A DNA stretch of 64,000 nucleotides from Liolophura sinensis (Eukaryota > Mollusca > Polyplacophora > Chitonida > Chitonidae), in the NCBI RefSeq assembly GCF_032854445.1, contig NC_088301.1, positions 36,505,187-36,569,186 of the forward strand, in the 5' to 3' direction. The position numbers and the translations under genes are program-made. Shown in pieces: positions 11,866-26,200 of this stretch; within the stretch, counting starts at the first letter, position 1; each line of letters starts with the position of its first letter. Under the pieces are notes generated by a model, which was not told the DNA's origin, did no database searches, and worked only from the letters and a program-made list of their open reading frames with translations.

Positions 11866-14800
11866 TTTTGTGATCAATTTATGTGTAGTGTCAAAGCAGT
11901 GTCCTGTATTAGTTATGTCCCCCTTTCTGTAGGGCTATTTGGGTCAGGCCTTGATTTATTGGTCATAATTAAACATTTTCCATAAGAAACATGTCAACAT
12001 GCCTTTGATTCTTGTATCTGAGATGATTGACTCAAAAGCAGATAATCTTGCTTTAGAAAATAATGTCCATTTGGCCCGTGCACTTTCTTTATTGTCTTTT
12101 GGCATTTCCAGCATTTTGGTAAAACTGAACACAGAAAATGCATGGAATAATAGTCTAGTCAAATAGAAGTGCTGTAGAAACATGTCCTTGCAGTTGATTT
12201 GCTTTGAACTCTGTATTAAAAGCTTCTTTTTGATGATGCGTTTCGAAAGATTATATTACTGGCCCCCGTGCCCAAATTATGATTTAGGAGTTGAAAACCA
12301 GACCGACCTCATGCCATCTAGATGTATATACCCAGAAATGAATGGAGCAGTGGAAATGTTCACTTCAGAATTCGACTATCTCACTATATCACTGACCATT
12401 TATCTGGCGAGATTATTATGAACCTTTGAGTGCAACAGCTGCTTGGACATGTTCATGTTTAGTTGCACGAAACTGCTGTCCTTGGAATACCAGCAGGTGC
12501 CCAGTATTCTGCCTTCTCTGAAAATGTCATAGACAGACTGTATACTTTTTCGAAGTTCTGTTTAAGTTTTGCTTGTAAAATGAAATATAACTGTGTAGAC
12601 AAATTTGACATGTATACATGCGATAACTTTGCATGTCATCATGTTACATGTCATATACTGTATAATATATACGTATACCTGCATGTTGACATTTTTGACC
12701 AATTTCAGCCAAATTTCCAACTTTGAAAAAATATGGCTGAAAGTGAAGACATGTGATAAATATGGATAGGCTGGTGTTTATTACAACAAAGCTTGATAGT
12801 TTCTGTTTGCAAATCAAATGTGTGTGTGTATGTTTGTGTTAGTTCAGGATTTCAGGTGTACAAGGCAATGTTTATGAGCGTACGTGTGGTTTCAAATCCT
12901 GATTGCCTGTGTCTAATGGTCAGTATGGAATTAAATCTTCTTATGTGCGTGCTGTATTTGCATTCTTAGTTCTATGAAGGAGACTATGCACGTAGAACAT
13001 GCGCACCACAGCCAGTGAACTGATGTTTTTCTTGTGAATTGATCGTTGCTTTTGTGGTATGTACATGTACCTGTATTGATTATTCCACTGAGTGTGTGCA
13101 TTGACCAAGAACGTGGCTGCTCTCTAATAAAGTCGTGCGTGCGCGGGGAATTTATTGGTGCTGTTATCCGTGTCGCAGTCAATTTACCAGTCACTCATGC
13201 ACTGGCACCTTGCTCCAATAATTCTGACTGTTCCAGTGCTGTAAGGATACATAGCTGTATATTTATATGCACTGTGTGCTGTTCTTGGAGGCTGGTTAGG
13301 TGGAAATCTTCATTCCATACTTGGGAGTCTGTTTCCATGCATCAAGCCTTTTTTTGCTGCATGTGCGCATTTGTGTTTCTTTAGCCCCAAGGCCTGTTGA
13401 ATTTTTGGGATGGCCAAAATGAGCTATCTGTTGCTATGGCGATTTGGTGAGGGGATAACATTTACAGCCTTCTTGTGATGAAGTGGATATTCTGAATGTA
13501 TCAGAGCAGTGACCCAGTTATTGTGAAACTGACCATCTCATTGCCACATCGATTAACCAGTGGTCATCTGAATCAGCTGATCAGAAGACTGAAATATATG
13601 AAGAAGCACTTGGTGTATACACAGTATACACTGTACATGTATCACTTTCTTGATCAAGCAATGATAAATCTGATTTAGACACGCAGATTGCAAATTTAGT
13701 GGTTTCATCTTACCACCACTTGATTTTAAAAGATATAAAGAACATTTAGGGGCTATTAAAGTTTTCCTCCGTTTGTAGAAAGTTCATTGGTACCAAAGTA
13801 CCTTTTTCCTTGAACATAGTTTACTCAACACTTAAAATTTCATATCAGAATAAATAAATGAGCGCAATTCTTGGTAGTAGTTATTCCTATGACAATTGAA
13901 TGTATCGTCGTGTGGTACAGGCATTTACATGGGGTACAGGCTTGAAATAAATAATGTTTTATAATATACCATTAGTACTTGTAAGCTTAGTATATTGCAA
14001 AGGGGCCAAGTCTATGTTCTTGCTTTATTCTATTATTACAGGTGGATTTTGCTTACCTTGTATATGAGTGTAGTAAACCGCAGATGGTTGTAGATTTGTT
14101 TTATAAATTAAATATACTGATTCAGCTTGGGTCGCATTGTGCAGTTTTATTGTTATGCAAAAAAATCTTTCTCATATTGCCTAAAAATTTATACCAACAA
14201 TTTTGAAGAAATTACCAGGTATACATGTACATAGCATTGCAATCGTTTCTTAGACATTTTTGGGCAATTGAAGAATGTACATTTGTGTGGAATTGGATTA
14301 TTAATGGGGGCTAATTGCATAGCACTAATTTGAGCAGGTGGTGTAAGGATTAAGGGTAAAGAGCAATAGGGGCAGGCCCTCTACTAATGAGGTCAATGGT
14401 CACATTGATGATGTGTCTGCTGTAAAAAAATTAGGGAATGATGAAGTGGCAGCTACTGTGCATGTAGGCCAAACCCTCAATCAAATTGATCGTCTGTGTT
14501 AAAACAGAGGTGGTCCTGTGAGCATTCTCTCAGTGATTCTGTTAAGGGAACTGCACTAAATCAGTCTAAAACCACTGGATCAATTAATGGACTTGCACAC
14601 TCCAACAGAATATGGAACATGTACATAAACTGCAAGCCCAGGTATCTTATTCCAAGACAATAAAAAGCAGTTCCCACATTTAATTTTTAATCGTCCATTA
14701 AATGATTTATGTATTATGAAATTACCTATTTTTTAAATATATGGTCTTGAGTGCAAAACAGACACAGTTCATTAACTTTTTTTAGGAGCTATGTTGCAGC

Positions 14801-14961
14801 TATTGCAAAAGCGTGCTTGTTTTATTTGTATGTGAAACTACATTGTTGAGATCCTTTTATTTGTGTTTATTACCATTTCCTATTTGTTACATGTAAATCA
14901 TCATGCATGTAAGCTTTTCATAGAATCAGCATTGTGTCTGGCCTGTTACACCCTATTATAT
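11866..14961. other. Region upstream of the SLC10-like exon, unassigned
   Basis: May hold the 5' UTR or promoter of the minus-strand transporter. 13090-13210 is locally CpG-richer (gtcgtgcgtgcgcgggg, and an inverted CCAAT box in ttattggtg), so it is a possible promoter, but no transcript start can be fixed. The open frame at 13046-13384 has no recognisable protein features. 14330-14560 may be an old repeat; no class assigned. Confidence 0.35.
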
Positions 14962-16557
14962 CGGTTGGGCATAAAAAAACTGGCCGTACTTTGTTGCTGC
15001 ATTGCTCCATTATCCTTTGTTCAAACTCTTTCAAACTTTAGACATTCAAATGGCATGATTTTTGTTAATATACTGACCACTTTTCAAGGTCATAGATTGA
15101 GTAGTCTGTACAGGGTTCAAATGAAAATATACCCTCAAAAACTCTCGTTCCGGTGACAAACATTGCATCACTTGTCAGGTGACATGAGTGGAGCGCACGC
15201 TGCACCTGTGTGACACGCATCAATCAAGTGTCGTCTGGAAAATTGTCTAGCTCTAGCGTCAGAGGAACCCTTCTGCCATATAGTTTTGCTGAATCAAGAT
15301 GGTTTTCTCTGCGGCTAACAAGGAATTGATCGAAACATGTTTCACTGAAAAGGGATGGAGAGGGGCAAAAGTTGTGAAAGAATTCTCGGTGAAAAACTGG
15401 AATAAAAGCTCTGTTAACAATGTGATCAGAAAGTTAGAAAGGCCAGATTCTCTAGAAAGGAAGTCAGGCAGTGGACAACCAAAAACTGTTTGCTTGGAAG
15501 AAAATGTTCAGTATTTGGAAGAGGCGCTTTGTTCCCGGGAAGACAATCCCGGCACTCACAAATCGCAGAGATAGATTGCAAGGAACCTTGGATATCTCTG
15601 ACTTCTGTGAGAAATATGACAAAACAACTGGGATTAAAATTGTACAAGTGAATACCGACTTCAAGAAGGGATGAAACGGTTCGACAGAAAAGAAAAACGC
15701 ACTGTAAAAACTTTGAAGATAAGTTTTCGACGGAGAAGGTGAAGAAAATTGGCTTCACGGATGACTTTCCATTTGAGATTGCACGCAATAGATAGAACGA
15801 TCGCGTTCATGGCAAGCGAAAGCGGGACATTCATGTTAAGGGGCTGTACCATGAATCAAGTTGGTTTACAAAGAAGTTGATGGTTTCTGGTGGAGTTTGT
15901 TGCCGCATACACTTTATTGATACTGAAAAGACTAAGGTGAATTCCGAAAATTACATGAAACTTCCTGATTGCGGCCTTCTCCCTGATTTTCGCCGGTTGT
16001 ACCCTTTGTCTTCCAGCAAAACAGCGCGCCATCCCATGTCAGCCCTTCAACACAGCAGCATCTTGAGGAAGTGGCTCCTTCATTCATAGCTAAGGATGAG
16101 CGGCCACCGCCGAACATCCCTGACTACAATCCCATGCACTACTCTGTGTGGAATTCTTTGAACGAGAAGGTTTATGAGGGTACAGAAAAAAAATTCACGG
16201 AGGATGAACTAAATCACGCATCAAGGACTGCTGGAAAAAAATTACTCTTAAGAAGATTCGGGACTCAATCAGTTCATGGAAGAAACGTTTGCGTGCCTTT
16301 TACCAAGAAGATGGAGGACCAATTGATAACCTTTTCAAGTAAAACAAGGTAGAAGATCATTTTGAAATGTCCAGAACATGCGTTTTTGACTGTTTTGATT
16401 TTGGTAAATGAACAGAAATCTTAAAGGATGAAATTGAAATTTGGTCTGTATACTCAGGACATAATATCTTTTGAGTGTGTAAATTTTTAGAAGCTGACGT
16501 AAGAAGGTTTCAGAGAAACTGAGTGTCAAAGTATGGCCCATTTTTTATGTCAACCCG
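14962..16557 (+). mobile_element. Degenerate mariner-type (IS630-Tc1-mariner) DNA transposon
   Basis: About 1.6 kb, bounded by imperfect terminal inverted repeats of about 31 bp. The left end (14962-14994) reads cggttgggcataaaaaaac and the right end, reverse-complemented (16557-16527), reads cgggttgacataaaaaatgg; both continue to gcc(g/a)tactttg. The hexamer ttatat lies directly outside each end (14956-14961, 16558-16563), fitting insertion at a TA target. Inside is a broken transposase gene on the plus strand. It lies upstream of TRAPPC13 exon 2. Confidence 0.8.
15299..16342 (+). pseudogene. Mariner-type transposase, inactivated
   Basis: Starts MVFSAANKELIETCF, followed by a helix-turn-helix DNA-binding region (KGWRGAKVVKEF, then a linker resembling GSGQPKT), the usual N-terminus of this group. 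An in-frame TAG near 15571 is followed by a frameshift around 15597 and several more shifts. Downstream pieces are still recognisable in other frames: FTKKLMVSGGV, then QQNSAPSH, then PDYNPMHYSVW, ending in a GGPIDNLFK-like tail and TAA. In active relatives the second and third motifs carry catalytic Asp (QQD.APSH; PD.NP.D). Here they read Asn and His, so the protein would be dead even without the frameshifts. Recognition by family resemblance only. Confidence 0.8.
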
Positions 16558-16563
16558 TTATAT

Positions 16564-18027
16564 AAATTTAATGGAACGTACTCATTTTCTCATTCTGGAC
16601 GTTTTCAGATGTTCTTACAGCTGTGATACTTGTTTATAATTCATTTTTTACACTGTTCTATGCATACTTTACCTTCCTCAGCTGGCATAATTATTTTAAG
16701 AACTAATAATAATATATCTCTAAAATCTTTTGCAAATTACTTTCATACATGTATTTTCAGAATTGTGGCCAGTATACAAGCATGTAGGTTTAGACAGGGT
16801 GTCTCATTAAATGTCTTCGAGACACCCTATCCTGATAAAAATTGAGATAAATATAAGATGAGAGAGACATGGAAAATAATAGAACATACAAATAACACAC
16901 TCTGATTTCAAGATCTGGCTAAATCTGTGGTACTGACTGTTGTCTTTGGTTCGTATTCAACATGTAACAAAAATGTCATTACCCTTATTGTCCAGATGTG
17001 TATCCCAATGTATTAAATTGCTGTTGGCAGTGGGAAAGACTGTTTGATGACCCAGAGGAATACTTTTTTTAATTAAAAAGAAAGATTTGTATTCTACAAT
17101 ACAGTATATATTGTATTAAAATACACTGATGTGCATGCATTTAGTCTGTAAAAGAATTACTTAGATGGTTATTATTACTGCCAATATTTATCAAACTAAA
17201 CAGCTATGTATCCTGTACAGAACAAAACTGAATGGGTGCTTCCATTTTTCTAAAGAGAGGGGGTGGTAGTGACTAACTGTGCATATCAGCATATTTTTTA
17301 TCTGTCCCACAGCCATGTAAACAAAAATGCCATCAGAGCACATATACATGTGTCACTATCAGTATGTCTCGAGTAAAAGGTAAATGGAATTGAACAAAGT
17401 TCTTTTAAAATTTTATTTCTGTGGAGCATGGTTTTGCTTTTAGATGTCTTCAAAATTAAATGCATTTGTAATTGTGTATTGTGTGTGTTTTTTAACCATT
17501 GTGGACAGTTTTTACCATAAGACTTTTGAAGTCTTTTTGATGTCTGGGCTTGAAACTTTTTAAGAGGAATATTTCCACTTAATTTTTGTGTGTCCAATCA
17601 TTGCTCAATGAAATGTGCTTAGCTCTCTTATCAAAATTCAGTCTCAGTCAAAGATTCTATTGCTGTCAAATTAACTGGCTGACAGCTTATTGCTGGCATT
17701 TAAATTTAGCCATCTAAGGCATGCAGACTTGATGTTTATTTAATCCATGATCAGTACTGCCTTTACATTATCACACCATTAGCCACTCCAGCTGTTTTGG
17801 GTTGGTTAAATATAAGTAAAAGTTCAGTGCGATCATGAGTACGAAGCAGGTATGCAGATCATTAAATATACATCCATCAGATTTGCTTGGGCAGTGGAGG
17901 CCTGTATCTACGTCAATGATGAATTTATCATGGCCACAGTCATATTGTTCTTTGCCAGGTGATGCCTTGTCGGTTCATTGGTTTATTTGAAAAAGTTGGA
18001 CTGCAAAGGGCTTACTTCTAAGCATTT

Positions 18028-18077
<50 letters not shown>

Positions 18078-20298
18078 CCTGTATAAGTACTTTAATGACC
18101 ACTTTATACTCTGTTCCCCAAACTTGTCCTGATACATGTTAATGTTTCTAGTGACAAGCTTAAAAAAAAAATTCTTTGCTTGGGAATAAGCCAAAACTAT
18201 CAGAAAAATATGGTAGGTCAGTAGTCAGTTTGTTTTATTTTGGCTGGTAACAGTATACAAAAAATACCATCATAATCGTGTTAACAACTTGAGAGTACTT
18301 GGTTACGCTGAACAAACATATTTTTAATGGTACTCTAGATACCATATGTCATTCAATTACAGAGCATGAATGGCTGAAACATGAATCATGACTATGTGAT
18401 CTACTACTTGTAAATAGCTGTAATAAAACTTATTATTGTTCATCATTATGTTAAAATATTAAATTATTTATGCTATTATTGTTGTTGTGAAACAAAATCA
18501 GGAATCGGGAAAGTTTTTGTTAGTGAAGGTACATGTACAAGTAGCTGTACATGTCAGTGTTTGGTTGGTGGATGACATGGAGCTTACTCATGTTAACTGC
18601 TGTTTTATATGCATATTGGCCTAAATTTCTTTGCATTATCTGATTGAATATGCTTATCTGCTTTATACATTCCCCATGTTTTGATTTAGTGTAATTTTTG
18701 AGGTACATACACTTTTAAAATCTCTATTTATCATGATATTGAAACCATGAAGTATTGCAGGATCTGAATTAGATGCGCCATATTTCACATATTATTTTGT
18801 ATAACATAATATTCAGTGATTGACTATCATGATTAGTGCACAGTATTCCCAGTTTTTAAGCTTTAATCTTTGAGAAACCTTGTTGTTAATCATCTTCTTT
18901 AAGAAAAATAATTATTATTACCACTGGCCCAAGGACCTTGAAGCTCAGAAGCTATCATAATCTTAAATCAGACTTAACTTCTGGTAATATTCCAGAAATT
19001 GATCAAGCACTAAGTTTCAATACAGAGCTTTTGAGTTGCAAGATTATCACATCATTTGACAATCCTTTGTATTGACTTTTATTTCAGGAAATATTTATTT
19101 GCAAGCTCAGGCAATTAAAGTCATGTTTTGTAGTTAATTTCTATTATTGGCCATGCTAAAATTTAGTTAATCTATATTTGGCCCAACATTCCTTAAAGTG
19201 ACAACAAAAAGGAATGTCACCCTGTGTAGTAACAACAACAAACTCAAAACTCTTGTATTCTGTCTTTGAAAATCTAAGGCAACTCTTAGTATTAAAATAA
19301 GAATTACTGAGGTAAGTCACAGTAAACTGTTCTTAAAACTAAGTCTGACTTTTGATCTTAGATAACTTTGTAATGCTCGGCCCTGAACACTAAAAAATAC
19401 ATGTACATGTAGTAAGTAATGTGTGATGACATATAGTTAATTATAGGTTCTCTACGCAGACAGCTGTCCCCTAACTCATGATGTGACGTGTTCAAATACA
19501 GTCCCTCATGGCTTAATTTACGTCAGGACATTCCTGAAGTAGCTGAAGAGGAGCATTGGTCTCTTTCCACCACCCATAAACCTGATAACTGCCTCCAGAG
19601 TGAAGTATTTGGGGGTATGGGGTGCTCAAATTAAATTACCTGTAATTGCTACAGACACGTACATATTTAAGATAGCTTTGAGATTTGGCCAGGATGACCC
19701 TGTATTGGCCAGGTCATTTCCAAAGAGCTGCCAATTTTCATGTGAGGACGTCACTGTGCAGGTGATTCAGGTGTGAAAGGCATTAGTGTGATGTTCAAAC
19801 AAAAGTGAGCCCACGTTTATACGTTATACTTAGCCTTGAGGAACGAAGGGTGTCCTCTTTCAAAACCTTGATAGCCTACAATACTTAATGACTATCTCTT
19901 CTACAGATCTTGTTTTATTGATGAAATAACACAGGTGTATGAGTAATGAACATGTGGGAAGGACGATCACATATTCACTTCAGGCACATACATGCACTCT
20001 TCCCTTTTTACAAATAAAAAAGAAGTTTAAGATACTTAAAAGTGGCTATTATCAGATTTTGTAAAGATGTGATCAAGGTCACCACTTAAACTGCTCAGGC
20101 CATGAAATGCCATAACCTAATAGTGGACAGAAGCTAGGCATTGTGGTAGCAGATGTGCATGTAGAACACTGAAGTTGAGACATTAAATACAAGATTGAGC
20201 AAGAGTTGAACACATTGGGCTTATTTCTGGAGTATGGCATTGAACAACAATCACTCAAACAAACAAATAACCTTACATATAACTAATTGTTGTTGCAG
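16564..20298. other. Upstream region or first intron of TRAPPC13
   Basis: Ends at the acceptor of the first TRAPPC13 exon seen. No convincing first coding exon was found (see rejected items). 19440-19860 is less AT-rich, with a block around 19595-19800 that looks like an old dispersed repeat, unclassified. The remainder is AT-rich intron-like sequence. Confidence 0.4.
18032..18076. repeat. Compound (TA)n(TG)n microsatellite
   Basis: About 13 TA units followed directly by about 9 TG units, uninterrupted. Confidence 0.95.
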
Positions 20299-23200
20299 TG
20301 ATGCGGCTCACAAAGCCAACTCTTATGCCCTTCTCCCCAATCCTGTGTGAAGAGTCTGACCTTCACGGTGACCTTCTGAGCCAACAGGTGAGAGATGATA
20401 TTTCCAAACCAGGAAACCTACCAAACTTCATCTTTGGAGACTTACTGACACTCCCACAAAATTTTGGGTAAGTTTTCTCCTTTTCCCTCTTGAGATAGTG
20501 TTCACAAAGAACTTTGAGATTTCATGTTCTTTTTGGGTAAAAGTGTTTATGTAATTAATAAATATGGACCCTTCATTTTCTTGACTTGAATGACGTGTAC
20601 ATGTATCTCTGCATTCATTAGCACATAAACCACAAGTGATTTTGATAATTTCTGAAGTACATTGTGGTACATTTTGTTTATTAAGTGCAACAAAAAAATG
20701 CAGTTGGGTTTTGTTACATGAGGTATAATAATTATGCTAGTTCCAGAGATATCATACATGTCAAGAAAGCTAGAATGGGGATGTTAGGTATGTTTCTTGT
20801 ATAACTGTTCACATATTAATCCTTTAATCATTCACACAAAGTTATGACAGCTTAAGAGAACCCATTTTCATTTCATTTAAGCTCTTATGTAAGTTGGAAA
20901 TTCTTGAAAACAGAAAACAAGTTTGTGAAATGTGTTTCATATGCAGGAACATTTTTCTTGGCGAGACCTTTTCCAGTTACATTAGTGTTAACAACGACAG
21001 CAGTCAGGTGTGCAGGGAAATTATCGTTAAGGTAAGATTCCTGTTGTCCATGATATCTGCTCTGATCTCCAAAGATTTTTAACGACATTATGAAAAGTTT
21101 TCTTGAAATGAACTTTTGCTATTGTTTTTGAATACTTTAATTCTGACTACACCTGATTACAAGTTAATTGACTGTTAACACTGGTCCTGGATGGCAGACT
21201 GCTGTCTTATGTTTGTGTTGGAGTCTTGGGAATTGTAAATTGCCAAGGAGACATGGAAGAACTGATACTGGTTGATTTGATACGTTACAGATATAGTGAC
21301 TTCGCATCTAACTCTTAAGATCTGGGTCTGGCTGGTGGTTGTTGAATTGTTTGTTACAATGTAGTAAAAAGATATTGGTAGATTATAAGATATTAGTAGA
21401 TTATAGACTTACAGACTGCACAGTGCGCACAATCCTTGAAACTCCTTGAAAGTGCTTGAAAAATACAAATTCAAGTACTTGAAAGTCCCTAAAAAAGGCT
21501 TCCTCTGGCTCTCGACATTGTTGCAAATTTAGAGCAATTTTTTGAAATGGCGAAACCTTGGAGAAATGCGAATGGTTTTAGCAACAAATTTATTTACTTA
21601 AAAAAAGTACAAACGTTATACAAAATCTACCATGAGAGTTTTCTGGGGTTTTCTTAGAAGATTTTCCCAATTTTTCTAATTAAAATAATCCACTTACTTT
21701 CATTTCAAACTGCCTCATCTCGGCGAAACAACAACAACACAGTTGTATGGCGATTACTTGACAGAAATCTACAAAGGGGATTCGGCATTGTTGCAAGTTG
21801 ACTTACATTAAATAACGCTCGAAATCATTTTTATTAAATAACGAATGAGAATCATGGCATTTTGGGGGATACCTTTTATCGCCACTTGTAAAACAAAAAA
21901 ACAAAAAAAAAATTGTCAAGGGAGATAAATCAAGGTAGAGTTACGCATGTAAATGAAGTTACCTCCCAGGAAAAATTTTAATTTTTCCACATTATAAACT
22001 TTTTTTTTTTTGGGATCCGAAGTAAATTTAATAGTTTCAGAATATGTGCCGTTACATAAATGTGTACGCCATCTGGTTTTCTCTTGTCAAACTGTTACAA
22101 CAAAATTTTCTGATAGAGGAAATTACATTTTCCTAGGATCTTACGGATAGGTTGAAAACAGGATTCTTTTTTTTTTTTTTTCTTCATAAAACAAAAACAT
22201 GCTGCCAAGGATTGGTCCATTATTTTGAGGGCAATTGTTCTACATCTAACGTTTGATAAACTCCAGGTATAGCTGGAAGAGACCAAACTGATTCTAGCAG
22301 CTATACCAAGGCAGATAAAAATGAATTACTGAAGGAGACCTACAAGACTCATGGCTGCTAAGGAAGTATGGCTAAAGAAAAATAGTATTTACTACAAAAT
22401 CTGATGAGTGGCTAAAGTGACTGGCTAAAAAAATACTGACCCAGAAGAAGCCCTGCATAATGATATATAGCATTCATTTTTTTTACTGAGCCAAGGCTGT
22501 GTCAAACAGTGTGTCGCATTACGGAGGTGAAGGGCAGATATTTCTTGCAAAAGCAAGCGTACTATTCAATATACATGCATGCAAATTAAAGTATCTGTAA
22601 TTCAGACTTAAAATATAGTCTATAATTTGCACCATGGTATGTTTAGACTGGCCTTGAAAATGACAAAAAACTCCTGGAAAACTCGTTGAATTTCATTTTC
22701 ATATACCTGTACGTACCCTGAATACTTGATTCCCCTGATCAACAGGCAGATCTTCAGACCAGCTCGCAGAGGCTGGCTCTCTCTGGAGTTAATGCTCAAC
22801 CAATTAAACTGGGCCCAGATGAGAGCATGGATGATGTCATACATCATGAAGTTAAAGAACTCGGCACCCACATGTGAGTGGTTATTTTCTGTTGAAACTC
22901 ATTGTTTGTAAGATGGCTTCAGGTCAGCCTTGTATTATTTAGTAATGTAAAAGCTGTGTTTCCCCATGTAGTCCTTGTAAAGAACTTTTTTTTATAATTT
23001 TCTATGTAATTTTTATTAGTACAAAGCGATCACTTTGTGCATAAGATGTGCAAATTTATCAATTTCTGTGATTCTGATTATAATTTCCTAATTTCTATGA
23101 AATTTGTGTTCAAGTTCATTTTGTAGCCCTTAGGCGAAGTTCTGAAACCATTAGCCATATATTTGAAGACTAATTAGAGGAGGATCATGAAAGTGTACAG

Positions 23201-26200
23201 GTTAGACGTGCATTGAGTATGTAAGACTGTCTTGTGGGTGATGCATATATCTTTAGGTGAAGGAGATATACCCTCCTTCTGATCCACCCTTGGGTATAGT
23301 TAAACTTTCCCTCTGATTTCTGAGTTTTACTAAACATATTTACTCCACCATTGTCCATTGTCACATCTAAGAAGGGAAATATTATTAAATTTAGGAGATG
23401 TTTTGATGCACATCATATCAATATAACAAGGATCTTTAATTTCAGTGTGGTTCAGTGCATTTGATTCTGATCTAATATAGTGGAATTAATCTCAGAATTT
23501 GTCCTACTCACATTTGTACAATACAAAAGCAGTAACAAAAGCTGTATGTCGATACAACTACATGAACTAAAAAAATGTTGAAAAGTCACATTTTTGATGT
23601 TTCAGTATTTCAGTAAAATCTTATTTTTGATCTTCTCCAAGCACTTATGCTTTTGCATTATGCTAGATACATGGATAAGCCAAGAACAGAGGATTTGTGT
23701 AGTTCACCATGTCTGGAATAAACTGTTGTTCAAGTCATTTTTTGTCCATTTTATTTCACTGTCTAATAGAAGGTTTCAATGAAATGGACAAATAACACAA
23801 ACACTGTGGCAATATACATATATGGGTGTATTGATATATGTATAATGTACGTGTATTGGGTTGTCTTTTTTTTTGAAGCTGTCATGCAAATCACTTGTAC
23901 ATTGCTGTAGCCGGTGTAGTATATCTACTGTCTGCGTCATAGTGACGTGACTTCCTCTGAAACCCAGGTGCTCAGAACATACAGTTTAGCAGATGCTTTA
24001 TAAAAATGTATGATAATGGCCTGTGTAGAGGCTATTCTTAGCCCTATCACAGATGGCAAAGTTCTGAAGATATTAAACCTGCAAAATACTAGTGACAGTC
24101 ATCAGCTCTGTCAGCTCCATAGCCTAGCAGTCGCATATGCATTGACGTGAATGCCCCTATCTGTTAGGAAGGCTTTTGTAAATCTAGGTATATGAGGTAT
24201 TGCCACTTGGTGGTTGCCAGACTTGAAAGTTTTTACAATTTTGCAAAGATCTAAAAAAATTTATTTAATTTTCTGGCCAAGATCTCGTGTAGACAAAGCT
24301 GGAAAACTCTTTATTTTTATGTGATAAAATATTTATTATATATACATTGTTCATTTAGTAATTAAAATCTGATAAGAGATTGATAAAAGTGCATGCTGTG
24401 TCATTCACTCATAACTGTTAGACCTACCAGTACTAGAGACATATTACCATATAAGTAGCATTTCCCCAGGACTAATCCCGCTTTTCTTTCTCCTGATGAC
24501 ATCAAAAGTTACATGCATCAGGTTGCCTTTAATACTTGGAAAAAATGCTTTCAAGGTTGCCTTGAATACTTGAAAACACACACACACACTCACAAGGGAT
24601 TCTTAGTTGTACAAAATGGTAAAATAACAGCATTTCTGTATTATTTTGTATAGTGATGTGGAGGGCAGTATTAGTACATGTAGTATCAATTGCATCCTTT
24701 GGTGGATTGGCTCCATTCATTTTCATTTCTTCATTCTTAAAAAAGTTAAATGGGGCTGAGGTGGCCAAGATGGTTGTCGTAACAGCGCAGCCCAATGACC
24801 CAGGAGTCTCTCACCATTGTGGTCACTGTGAATCAGGCTAGATTCCTCTCTGGCTCTATGTGGGAAGGCCTACCAGCAACCTGTGGATGGTCAGGGCTCT
24901 GTTTGGCTTTGTCCCACTTTCATGCTGGCTGCCGTCATATAAGTGAAATATTCTTCAGTGTGGCATAAAACACCAAACAAATAATTAAAAGGGTAAAAAT
25001 GTTTCCATCCTTAAATCTGCATGTCATTAAAAATAGCTGTCAGCCAACTGCTAAAAATACCACAAGAGCATCTGATTTTTTGTTTTGATTAAATGAGAAA
25101 TATGCGATCTAGTTTACACATAGAGCATTAAATTCGTAAGGTTAGATTTACAGGTTGATATTTCTACATATAGTTATATGATTCTGTGCTGAAAAAGAAA
25201 TCAGCATATTTTGGGTTTCATCAAGTCTTTGGTTTCAGCCTGCCTTGAGTAAAACGATTGTACACTCATGGCTAAGGTGTTGTTTGGCTTCAATCACATG
25301 GAAGAAACCAGTCACCTGTCAGTATGTTTTTGTATTCATGACGTGTCCTTGGTTTTACAGATTGGTTTGTGCTGTTAGTTACACAACACAGGCAGGTGAA
25401 AAGATGTACTTCAGGAAGTTCTTTAAGTTTCAGGTAAGAGTGTTCCAGTGTTTTGCTCTATTGTTATACTTGATGGTACACAAGGATATTAAAGAAGCAC
25501 AACAATGTGAAACATTATATATATCTGTGTGTGTATATATATATATATATATATACACACACATACATACAATACAAGTTGCTCCCTGCCCCCTCACAGG
25601 AAACACCCTGAATTATTCTATGAAAAAATATATAAGATTACATGATAGACACATGAATGAAGATCACAAAATTTATTTATTTATTTATTTCATTGGTTTT
25701 TTATGCCATATGCAAGAATATTTCACTTATACGACGCCAGCCAGCATTATGGTAGGTGGAAACCAGGCAGAGCCCGGGGGAAACCCAGGTTGCTGACAGA
25801 CCTTCCCACATACGACCGGAGAGGAAGCCAACATGAGCTGGACTTAAACTCACAACAACCGCATTGGTGAGAGGCTCCTGGGTCATTACACTGCACTAGC
25901 ACACTAAGCAACTGAGCCACGAAGCCCCTAAAAGATCACAATAAGTGAAGTTCCAAACACGAAACATTACCTTACCAAACATACATTGCTTTTATTATTA
26001 GTAGATGTATTCTTTTGTTTGTAATGTAGGTTCTCAAGCCACTAGATGTCAAAACCAAGTTTTACAATGCAGAGGTAAGACCATTACATGATAATTTCTT
26101 TAAATTTTTTTATATCATGATATTGTATGATAAAACTGTGTGACAACTAATTTTATGACCTAACCGTAAAATTATGACCTTATCATAAATCTTATGACCC

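Noticed and set aside
13046-13384. 112-codon plus-strand frame
   Set aside because: Cysteine- and tryptophan-rich translation with no recognisable domain or splice context; probably chance in a less AT-rich patch.
17364-17379. ATG TCT CGA GTA AAA G|GTAAAT as the first TRAPPC13 coding exon
   Set aside because: Phase fits (a trailing G before TG of exon 20299), but it encodes only MSRVK, without the QEHLLALK-like residues expected before VMRL. Not strong enough to annotate.
25245-25796. 183-codon plus-strand frame
   Set aside because: Contains the real TRAPPC13 exon 25361-25433 but otherwise reads intron, a microsatellite and a SINE.
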